Origin: Desulfobulbaceae bacterium UBA5123
GTDB taxonomy: Bacteria; Desulfobacterota; Desulfobulbia; Desulfobulbales; UBA5123
Direction of reading: 5' to 3'
Assembly: GCA_002415465.1 (NCBI GenBank)
Contig: DHYT01000162.1
Location: forward strand, 857 to 14,247
Length of the DNA stretch: 13,391 bases
The notes beneath the pieces are model-generated. The model was not told the DNA's origin, searched no databases, and saw only the letters and a list, made by a program, of their open reading frames with translations. Shown here piece by piece: positions 1 through 5,485 of the stretch. A program made the translations under genes and the position numbers. Positions within the stretch are counted from its first letter, which is position 1; each line of letters begins with the position of its first letter.

Positions 1-1182
1 GGGGATGCCGGTGAACTTGAGCGGCTCCTTGTCGCTGAAGGTGTCGCCGATCTTGATGGTGCCGTGGTTGTGGATGCCGATGATGTCGCCGGGGAAGGCC
101 TCTTCGATGTTGCTGCGGTCCTGGGCCATGAAGATGGTGGCGTTGGCCAGGGTCACCTCCTTGCCGAGCCGGTGGTGCATCACCTTCATGCCGCGGGTGA
201 ACTTGCCGGAGCAGATTCTGAAAAAGGCGATCCGGTCGCGGTGGGCCGGGTTCATGTTCGCCTGGATCTTGAAGGTGAAACCGGAGAAGGCCTCTTCGTC
301 CGGGGAAACCTCACGGCTCACGGTGGGGCGCGGCCCCGGCGGCGGGGCAAGCTCGACAAAGCCGTCCAGCAGTTCCTTGACCCCGAAGTTGTTGACGGCG
401 CTGCCGAAGTAGACCGGGGTCTGGCTTGCCTTCAGGTATTCCGTGTGATCAAAGGGGTTGGCCGCTCCGGCCAGCAGTTCGATGTCCTCGCGCAGCTTGT
501 CGGCCTGACTGCCGAGCAGTTGGTCCAGCAGCGGGTCGTCGAGCCCCTTGACGACGATGCCGTCGCGGGGCCGGCTGTCGCGGCCGGGGGTGAAGAGAAA
601 GACCTGCTGCCGCTGGATGTCGTAAACGCCCTTGAACTGCTTGCCCATGCCGATGGGCCAGGAGAGCGGGGTGCATTCGATTTGCAGTTTTTCCTCGATG
701 TCGCCGAGGATCTCAAGCGGGTCGAGCCCCTCCCGGTCCAGCTTGTTGATGAAGGTGATCACCGGCGTATTGCGCATCCGGCAGACCTCCATCAGCTTTT
801 CGGTCTGCGCCTCGACCCCCTTGGCGTTGTCGATGACCATCAGGGCGCTGTCCACGGCGGTGAGCACCCGGTAGGTATCTTCGGAGAAATCCTGGTGGCC
901 GGGGGTGTCGAGGAGGTTGATCTCGAAATCACGGTAGTTGAACTTCATCACCGAGGAGGTGACCGAGATGCCGCGCTCCTTTTCGATGGACATCCAGTCG
1001 CTGACCGCGTGGTTGGAGGTCTTGCGGGATTTGACCGCCCCGGCCATCTGGATGGCGCCGCCGAAGAGGAGCAGCTTTTCGGTGAGGGTGGTCTTGCCGG
1101 CGTCCGGGTGACTGATGATGCCGAAGGTGCGGCGGCGTTCGATTTCCTTCTGAAGTCTGCGGCTCAATTTCGTACCTGTCAT
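1..1182 (-). CDS. prfC: Peptide chain release factor 3 (3' end cut off by window edge)
   Basis: This is the N-terminal 394 codons of RF3, the cytoplasmic translational GTPase that removes RF1/RF2 from the ribosome after termination. The G-domain motifs are in order: P-loop SHPDAGKTT (residues 24-32), the switch region with ERGISVTSS (69-77), DTPGH (92-96) and NKLD (146-149). The later domain-II stretch ends in KFTGIP at the window edge. E. coli RF3 is about 529 residues, so roughly a quarter of the gene lies outside to the left. The ATG at 1182-1180 begins [20 protein letters not shown], which matches the usual RF3 start, but no good Shine-Dalgarno precedes it (only an A-rich GAAAAAG). It is divergent from the methyltransferase gene. 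A promoter and an intrinsic terminator both lie in its leader (see those entries). RF3 rather than EF-G is supported by the N-terminal SHPDAGKTT and the [18 protein letters not shown] stretch. Confidence 0.97.
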   Translation of the reverse strand, partial: MTGTKLSRRLQKEIERRRTFGIISHPDAGKTTLTEKLLLFGGAIQMAGAVKSRKTSNHAVSDWMSIEKERGISVTSSVMKFNYRDFEINLLDTPGHQDFSEDTYRVLTAVDSALMVIDNAKGVEAQTEKLMEVCRMRNTPVITFINKLDREGLDPLEILGDIEEKLQIECTPLSWPIGMGKQFKGVYDIQRQQVFLFTPGRDSRPRDGIVVKGLDDPLLDQLLGSQADKLREDIELLAGAANPFDHTEYLKASQTPVYFGSAVNNFGVKELLDGFVELAPPPGPRPTVSREVSPDEEAFSGFTFKIQANMNPAHRDRIAFFRICSGKFTRGMKVMHHRLGKEVTLANATIFMAQDRSNIEEAFPGDIIGIHNHGTIKIGDTFSDKEPLKFTGIP

Positions 1183-1249
1183 GCTGGTTGTCGCTTTTTC
1201 GGTTCCGCCGGCGGATGGCCACGGCGGCGCGCAAGCGTGCAAGTTTGTT

Positions 1250-1283
1250 AAAAGAAAAAGCGGGCCATCTGGTCCAGGCCCGC
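1250..1283 (-). terminator. Intrinsic terminator in the prfC leader
   Basis: Read on the minus strand, a perfect 7-bp GC stem GCGGGCC/GGCCCGC with a 10-nt loop is followed directly by TTTTTCTTTT. This is a canonical rho-independent terminator. It sits 68 nt before the prfC ATG and starts only about 10 nt after the candidate -10 box at 1293-1298. It would therefore act on prfC's own transcript (attenuation) or on a longer transcript coming from further right. The 3' arm sequence GATGGCC is also complementary to GGCCATC further down the leader (plus-strand GATGGCC at 1214-1220), giving a possible alternative pairing. Confidence 0.75.
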
Positions 1284-1292
1284 GAGGCGCTA

Positions 1293-1321
1293 TATATAGC
1301 CAATAAATCGAACTTTGTCCA
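1293..1321 (-). promoter_or_regulatory. Candidate sigma-70-type promoter for prfC
   Basis: On the minus strand TGGACA (1321-1316, 5 of 6 to TTGACA) and TATATA (1298-1293) are separated by exactly 17 bp. Transcription would start around 1286, giving a leader of about 100 nt that begins with the terminator hairpin. The call rests on motif match and position only. Confidence 0.5.
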
Positions 1322-1425
1322 GCCTCCGGGATCAACAAAAGCGCGGCATGCCCGCAAGCTGATGCCGGTCGCTCTCTTTTTATCGCCTCGCCGGCCGCTG
1401 GCGGTTGCGAGGCGGTCCGACTTTT

Positions 1426-1455
1426 TTGCCGACCCGACGTTCTTTTGTCTATAAA
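1426..1455 (+). promoter_or_regulatory. Candidate sigma-70-type promoter for the RNA methyltransferase gene
   Basis: TTGCCG (1426-1431) and TATAAA (1450-1455) are separated by 18 bp. Transcription would start near 1462, leaving a leader of about 60 nt before the TTG start at 1521. The call rests on motif match and position only. Confidence 0.45.
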
Positions 1456-1520
1456 ACAGGCGCAAGGCGGTGTAAGATTCCCTTCTTTTCATAACCCGTC
1501 CTTTTTCTTCCGGTGATCCT

Positions 1521-2789
1521 TTGTCAGAGAGAAAACCATTTGCAAAACGTCCGCCTGTCAAGGGGCGGAAGCCAGCGCCGGTCGAGAGCAAGGTCGTGAC
1601 CTTCGCCTCGCTGGTCAGTCCCCTGATCCCCCCCCCTGAGCAACCCGTGGCCCAGGCCGCGCTCTACAGCGCCCCGCTGGCCCAGATAAGCTATGAGGCC
1701 GAGTTGCAGGTCAAGGATCAGGGGCTTGCGCTCTTCTGGCAACAGTTCGGACTGGCCGGAACGCCCGAGCCGGTGGTTCCCTCGCCCCGGCCGCGCGGCT
1801 ATCGCACCACCTCCAAGCGCAAGGCGCAGCTGCGCGGCCCCCGGCTCAACCTGCTCTTCGGCGACCGGGTCAAGGTGCAGAAGCAGGCCTTTGTCGCCTC
1901 GCCGCTGGAACCCACCGCCCATGAGCGCATCTTCCGTTTCCTGCAGAAGAAACTCAGTGAGCCGGTTTTCAAGAGCGCCGCCGCCCATCTCAACCATCTG
2001 ATCATCCGCGGCAGTTATCAGGAGCGGGTGGTGATCTTCAACGTCGACGCCATGAACGGCCCGTTGATCCGCAAGTTTAAACTTCTGGCCGAGCACCTCC
2101 GCAAGGGACCGGTGGCGGTAAACGGGGCCTTTGTCTATTTCGATCCGACCCGCTCCGATTACTATCTTGAGAGCCGACGGCCTGACACGATGAATTTTAA
2201 AAAGCTCTTCGGCCCGGAGGCGCTCACCGTCGCCCACAAGCATTGCCGGTACCGCTATCATCCTACCTCCTTTTCCCAGGTCAACGAGTCCATGGTCGAG
2301 GGGATGCTGGAGCGGGCTCGCGAGCTTCTTGACCCCACGCCCGAACAGAATCTGCTGGATCTGTACTGCGGCTATGGGCTGTTCAGCCACTTTCTCGCCC
2401 GCGATTACCGGCAGGTGCTTGGCGTGGACGGCGAGGGGCCGTCGATCCGCGCCGCCACCGCGAACAGCCGGTTGAATCCCGGCCGGACAAAATTTCTGTC
2501 CCGTCGGATCACCGCCGAGGCGCTTGATGAGGTTCTCGACAACGCGCCTGCCCCCCAGGCGGTAATCCTCGACCCACCCCGTCAGGGGCCGGATGCCGGG
2601 GTGATCGCGGCCCTTGCGGAGAGGGGGGCGCGCCGCATCCTGCATATCTTCTGCGGGGTCGACCAGATCCCGGCCTCACTTGCGGAATGGGGAGAAAACG
2701 GCTATGCGGTGCGTCGCGTCGTCCCCTTGGACATGTTTCCCGGCTCGATCAACCTGGAGGTCTTGGTGCTGCTCACCCCCGCCGATTGA
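1521..2789 (+). CDS. TrmA/RlmD-type SAM-dependent RNA (uracil-5-)methyltransferase
   Basis: This 422-residue cytoplasmic protein has the signatures of the TrmA/RlmC/RlmD family, which transfers a methyl group from SAM to C5 of uridine in tRNA or rRNA. Visible motifs are SFSQVN (Q253-N255), SAM motif I LDLYCGYG (279-286), motif IV DPPRQG (351-356), a cysteine in the nucleophile position (C378, within HIFCGVDQ) and the C-terminal NLE (E413), matching the general-base glutamate. The family's usual SCNP around the nucleophile is FCGV here. The TRAM domain and the four-cysteine 4Fe-4S motif of RlmD are absent. The first roughly 200 residues are basic and proline-rich, then of unfamiliar sequence. 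No ATG or GTG gives a better start; the TTG at 1521 is preceded by GGTGAT about 5 nt away, so I accept it. The substrate (tRNA U54, rRNA or other) cannot be told from sequence. Confidence 0.88.
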   Translation: MSERKPFAKRPPVKGRKPAPVESKVVTFASLVSPLIPPPEQPVAQAALYSAPLAQISYEAELQVKDQGLALFWQQFGLAGTPEPVVPSPRPRGYRTTSKRKAQLRGPRLNLLFGDRVKVQKQAFVASPLEPTAHERIFRFLQKKLSEPVFKSAAAHLNHLIIRGSYQERVVIFNVDAMNGPLIRKFKLLAEHLRKGPVAVNGAFVYFDPTRSDYYLESRRPDTMNFKKLFGPEALTVAHKHCRYRYHPTSFSQVNESMVEGMLERARELLDPTPEQNLLDLYCGYGLFSHFLARDYRQVLGVDGEGPSIRAATANSRLNPGRTKFLSRRITAEALDEVLDNAPAPQAVILDPPRQGPDAGVIAALAERGARRILHIFCGVDQIPASLAEWGENGYAVRRVVPLDMFPGSINLEVLVLLTPAD

Positions 2790-2927
2790 CGGTATCGCGG
2801 GCAGGCGGGCGAGGGTGTCGGTGCATGCGGCATGCCGGAAGCGGCCTGCCCGCAGTGGGCAAAAAAAAAATACAACCGGCCACAAAAAAAATGATGGTTC
2901 CGAACCTGTAGTGATTTGATGTGGTTA

Positions 2928-2975
2928 GCCGCCGTCGGCAGACGACGGGATGCCGGGGGCGGCGTGTTGTTTTGT
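2928..2975 (+). terminator. Weak candidate terminator after the RNA methyltransferase gene
   Basis: A GCCGCC/GGCGGC stem (2928-2963) with an inner CGTCG/CGACG stem is followed by GTGTTGTTTTG, a poor U-rich tail. It lies 138 bp after the stop codon. The imperfect tail makes this uncertain; rho-dependent ending is equally possible. Confidence 0.25.
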
Positions 2976-3071
2976 GGTAATGTGTAATGATTTTGAATTG
3001 TTATGGGTTGGCTGGCGGCAGCGTTTTTTTCGCTTTGCCGGGTTTGATGTTTGTGTTTTTTTTTGCTAGCC

Positions 3072-3083
3072 TTGTTTAAACAA
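3072..3083. repeat. Perfect 12-bp palindrome TTGTTTAAACAA
   Basis: A perfectly symmetric 12-bp A/T-rich site lies about 210 bp upstream of the secreted-protein gene. It could be an operator for a dimeric regulator; no second copy was noticed in the window. Function is inferred only from symmetry and location. Confidence 0.3.
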
Positions 3084-3151
3084 ATCCGTTGCCGCTCCTC
3101 CGCGGTGACCTGTTGTCTCTTTCCCGCAGGCGTACTCTTTCGGGATTTAAA

Positions 3152-3286
3152 ATGTCGCGGTTGCAGTCAAGCTCAGGGCCTGCGGCAGTGCTTCTCTCGT
3201 CATTTTTATCGGCCGTGCCAAGTGCCATGGCAGGGAGCCGGCGTGCTTCCGCCGGCAAGTGGCCGCCATTATTATCTTGCTTTTAG
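3152..3286 (+). CDS. Possible small ORF (44 aa) upstream of the secreted-protein gene
   Basis: This ORF runs from ATG at 3152 to TAG at 3284-3286, only 7 bp before the next gene's ATG. A GGGA lies 6 nt before the ATG, a fair ribosome-binding site. The product starts MSRLQSSSG, has a moderately hydrophobic serine/alanine stretch (about residues 10-27) ending in SAMAG, which resembles a signal peptide, and ends in LLSCF. It matches no family I know. It overlaps no other credible gene. It could equally be non-coding leader sequence. I give it low confidence because codon support in 44 codons is slight. Confidence 0.2.
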   Translation: MSRLQSSSGPAAVLLSSFLSAVPSAMAGSRRASAGKWPPLLSCF

Positions 3287-3293
3287 TGATGTT

Positions 3294-3749
3294 ATGAAAA
3301 CAACCAACGAAACCGGCAAGGCGGGCATTCTGACCTTTGTCATGGCGGCACTGATTGCGTTGCTTGTTGCCTGGCACGGCGGCGCTACGGAGGCGGTTGC
3401 CGGCGAGAAGGGCCGCTTGGGCGGTCGCGAATACAAACGCTACCAGAATAACGTCAACGCCGGTTTCCGGCATGATGGCGACACATGCGTGGTGGACGAA
3501 ATCGAGGGGCATGTGCATGTGTCCGCCCTGACCATTGCCCCGGATTCCTATACCTATAGCGTCACCGGCACCGGCTGCGGCCATAATGTCTATGGGGTGA
3601 TCGATGTCGACGGGGTGGGCGGCGTCTCCGGCTACCTGTATCTGGAAAATGGGCAGGAGACCCCCTTCTATGGAGACTGGGTGGGCGACGGGGTGGCGGA
3701 GGGTGTCGATAACAACGGCAATCTGTACACCCTCAAGGTCGATAACTGA
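3294..3749 (+). CDS. Secreted or membrane-anchored hypothetical protein
   Basis: The product is 151 residues and belongs to no family I can recognise. Residues 11-27 form a hydrophobic segment after a lysine-containing N-terminus, followed by AVAG (34-37), consistent with a Sec signal peptide cleaved after A36. The mature part, about 115 residues, is polar and rich in glycine, valine, tyrosine and aspartate, with alternating patterns that suggest a small beta-rich domain. C65 and C95 are its only cysteines and could form a disulfide in the periplasm. It has two Asp/Gly turns, DVDG (104-107) and DNNGN (139-143). The ATG at 3294 is chosen because the signal peptide starts right after it; the ribosome-binding site is weak. 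The frame is open upstream but that part does not look like protein. It is followed by a strong terminator, so it seems to be a single-gene unit. Confidence 0.7.
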   Translation: MKTTNETGKAGILTFVMAALIALLVAWHGGATEAVAGEKGRLGGREYKRYQNNVNAGFRHDGDTCVVDEIEGHVHVSALTIAPDSYTYSVTGTGCGHNVYGVIDVDGVGGVSGYLYLENGQETPFYGDWVGDGVAEGVDNNGNLYTLKVDN

Positions 3750-3778
3750 TCCGCTCCCCCGTAACTCAAAATCTTGTA

Positions 3779-3811
3779 CCCTGTCGGCCTGACGGCCGGC
3801 AGGGTTTTTTT
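3779..3811 (+). terminator. Strong intrinsic terminator after the secreted-protein gene
   Basis: CCCTG-T-CGGCC, loop TGAC, GGCCG-G-CAGGG is followed directly by seven T. The stem is about 10-11 bp and GC-rich. It begins 29 bp after the stop codon and separates this gene from the radical SAM gene. Confidence 0.9.
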
Positions 3812-3927
3812 GTCCGGCCGGCCGCGCCGGATATGATGAAAACAGGTGAGGGCGGTCGGTCGCGTGGCTTGCTTGCCGCGGTTGCGCATTGCCTTCATTC
3901 AAGTTTGGGACAGGATAATCCCCGTCG

Positions 3928-5433
3928 ATGCTGCTCATCTTTCCGCCAGTTGCCAAATCGTGTGAACCGCCTGCCGGGATCGCTCTTCTCGCCGGCATCC
4001 TGCATGGGCATGGGGTGCCATGCACCCTGCTCGACGCCAATTTGGAAGGATTGCTCTTTCTCCTCCGGCGGCGGCCCGCCGATGCCCCCTCCGACACCTG
4101 GAGCCGGCGCGCCAGCCGTGGTCTGGCCGCGAATCTGGCCGCGTTCAAGGATCCCCGGCTGTACGGCAATCCGGATCGATACCGCCGGGCGGTGGCCGAT
4201 GTCGGCCGGGTTCTCGATGGCATCGGCAAACCCCACGGCCTGACCCTTGCCAACTATCAGGACCGTTTGCTGTCGTCGCTCCGGAGCGGAGATCTGTTGC
4301 GGGCGGCGGCGGAACCTGAAAAAAACATATTTTATCCCTACTTCGCTGCCCGGCTGCCCGATCTGCTCGCGGACAAACGGCCCGCGACGGTGGGCATCTC
4401 CCTCAACTATCTGAGCCAGGCGGTCGCCGCCTTCGCCATGGTGGGTTTCTTGAAAAAACATCACCCCGGGCTCAAGGTGGTGTTGGGAGGCGGCCTGGTC
4501 ACCTCCTGGCTCAGCAACCCTGCCTTCGTGAATCCTTTTGCCGGCCTGGTGGATCATCTGGTGGCCGGACCGGGCGGGGAAGCGCTGCTCGGGCTGCATG
4601 GGGTCGAGGGGCGGGACGGCCATCACGGACCACGCTATGATGATCTGCCGCTGCAGGATTATCTTGCTCCGGGGCTGATCCTGCCCTATGCCGCCTCTTC
4701 AGGCTGTTACTGGAATAAATGCTCTTTCTGCCCGGAACGGGCGGAGGGCAACCCCTACCGGCAGGTGCCACCCGAACAGGTGCTGACCGATCTTGTCGGT
4801 TTGTGCGCGCGGCACCGGCCGCGCCTGATCCATTTTCTTGATAATGCCGTGAGTCCCGCCCTGATGCGTGGTTTGATCGCGCGGCCGTTGGGGGTTGAGT
4901 GGTATGGGTTCGCCCGGATCGGCAGGGAGCTGGCGGATCCGGATTTTTGCAGGATGCTGCGGGAATCGGGCTGTCTGATGTTGAAACTGGGCTTGGAGTC
5001 CGGCGATCAGGGGGTGCTGGATGCCATGGACAAGGGAATCAATCTGGATCTGGTTTCGCGGGCGCTGTCAGCGCTCAAGGACGCTGGCATCGCCACCTAT
5101 GTCTATCTCCTTTTCGGCACCCCGACCGAAACGCTTGCCGAGGCGCGGAAGACCCTTGCTTTTGTTCGCAGCCACCACGCGATGATCACCTTTCTGAATC
5201 TCGCCGTTTTCAATATGCCGCTTTGCAGTCCGGAAGCGGCAGGGGTGGCGATGCGCGATTTTTATGACGGCGATCTTTCCCTGTACACCGATTTTGTCCA
5301 TCCGCGCGGCTGGAATCGTTTGGAAATACGGCGTTTCCTCGATCAGGAATTCAAGCGCGACCCGGTGGTGGCGGAGATCCTCCGTCGCGATCCGCCGCTC
5401 TTCACCTCAAACCACGCCGCGTTGCTCTGTTGA
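3928..5433 (+). CDS. B12-binding-domain-type radical SAM protein
   Basis: The 501-residue product has the layout of radical SAM enzymes with an N-terminal cobalamin-binding-like Rossmann domain. It begins MLLIFPPVAKS...PPAGIALLAGIL, with LLDANLEG after a short helix. A second typical block, TVGISLNYLSQ...VVLGGG, precedes the cluster motif. The cluster cysteines are C260, C265 and C268 in GCYWNKCSFC, spacing CX4CX2C rather than the usual CX3CX2C. Downstream are GLESG and LLFGTPTET, which resemble the SAM-binding strands of HemN/Elp3-like enzymes. The DxHxxG histidine that ligates cobalt in classical B12 domains is not evident. The reaction and substrate are unknown. The ATG at 3928 is the first start after an in-frame TAA at 3916-3918; AGGA lies 12 nt upstream, somewhat far. 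It stands alone between a terminator and the convergent bamA. Confidence 0.85.
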   Translation: MLLIFPPVAKSCEPPAGIALLAGILHGHGVPCTLLDANLEGLLFLLRRRPADAPSDTWSRRASRGLAANLAAFKDPRLYGNPDRYRRAVADVGRVLDGIGKPHGLTLANYQDRLLSSLRSGDLLRAAAEPEKNIFYPYFAARLPDLLADKRPATVGISLNYLSQAVAAFAMVGFLKKHHPGLKVVLGGGLVTSWLSNPAFVNPFAGLVDHLVAGPGGEALLGLHGVEGRDGHHGPRYDDLPLQDYLAPGLILPYAASSGCYWNKCSFCPERAEGNPYRQVPPEQVLTDLVGLCARHRPRLIHFLDNAVSPALMRGLIARPLGVEWYGFARIGRELADPDFCRMLRESGCLMLKLGLESGDQGVLDAMDKGINLDLVSRALSALKDAGIATYVYLLFGTPTETLAEARKTLAFVRSHHAMITFLNLAVFNMPLCSPEAAGVAMRDFYDGDLSLYTDFVHPRGWNRLEIRRFLDQEFKRDPVVAEILRRDPPLFTSNHAALLC

Positions 5434-5450
5434 ACACGGCTGCCTTGTAA

Positions 5451-5480
5451 GCGCGCGGCAGGCTGGGCCAAGCCGCGCGC
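5451..5480. terminator. Shared hairpin between convergent radical SAM gene and bamA
   Basis: GCGCGCGGC (5451-5459) pairs with GCCGCGCGC (5472-5480), and the inner GGC/GCC extends the stem to about 12 bp around a TGG loop. It lies in the 52 bp between the two stop codons and can serve both strands. No U tract follows on either side, so it is not a classical intrinsic terminator; it could block convergent read-through or protect 3' ends. Confidence 0.5.
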
Positions 5481-5485
5481 GCTGC

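Larger units (their letters stand above)
1183..1520. other. Divergent intergenic region between prfC and RNA methyltransferase
   Basis: These 338 bp hold promoter candidates for both directions. On the minus strand the candidate promoter (1293-1321) is followed at once by an intrinsic terminator (1250-1283). On the plus strand a candidate promoter lies at 1426-1455. Two further inverted repeats occur: CGGCAT/ATGCCG (1344-1349 with 1362-1367) and an 8-bp CGCCTCGC/GCGAGGCG (1384-1391 with 1407-1414). The second is followed by a six-T run on the plus strand, 7 nt after the stem, which is too far for a standard terminator. A minus-strand ATG at 1492-1490 has a good AAGGA 6 nt upstream, but its frame runs far into prfC, so I do not call it a gene. 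Confidence 0.6.
2790..3293. other. 504-bp intergenic region with A/T tracts, hairpins and a palindrome
   Basis: No recognised gene lies here. It holds a 10-A tract (2861-2870) and an 8-A tract (2884-2891), a stem GCCGCC/GGCGGC (2928-2933 with 2958-2963) enclosing CGTCG/CGACG, and a hairpin CGGCAGCG/CGC(TT)TGCCG (3016-3040) with a T7 loop followed after 15 nt by a nine-T run (3056-3064). A perfect 12-bp palindrome lies at 3072-3083. A possible 44-codon ORF lies at 3152-3286. Either hairpin could end transcription of the methyltransferase gene, but neither has a properly spaced U tract. Base composition is visibly more A/T-rich between about 2860 and 3090 than in the flanking genes. Confidence 0.6.

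Noticed and set aside
64..1251. 395-codon open frame on the plus strand opposite prfC
   Set aside because: It is the antisense of a clear RF3 gene; its repetitive Asp/Val/Gly-rich product is typical of a shadow frame in GC-rich DNA.
929..1492. Minus-strand ORF from the ATG at 1492-1490 with a good AAGGA
   Set aside because: It runs through the terminator hairpin and deep into prfC in another frame, and the product has no family resemblance. Kept only as part of a finding about a possible leader RNA.
1524..2645. 373-codon minus-strand frame opposite the methyltransferase
   Set aside because: Shadow of a gene with clear catalytic motifs on the plus strand.
2847..2870. GCCC/GGGC hairpin next to the 10-A tract
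   Set aside because: For the plus strand the stem is followed by A, not T; for the minus strand the T run precedes the stem. It is not an intrinsic terminator in either direction.
3220..3255. Two GCCGGC copies able to form a hairpin
   Set aside because: Short self-complementary GC words are common at this base composition, and no U tract follows.
3051..3293. In-frame upstream extension of the secreted-protein gene
   Set aside because: It would need a TTG start and gives a cysteine- and arginine-rich stretch before a proper signal peptide; the ATG at 3294 fits much better.
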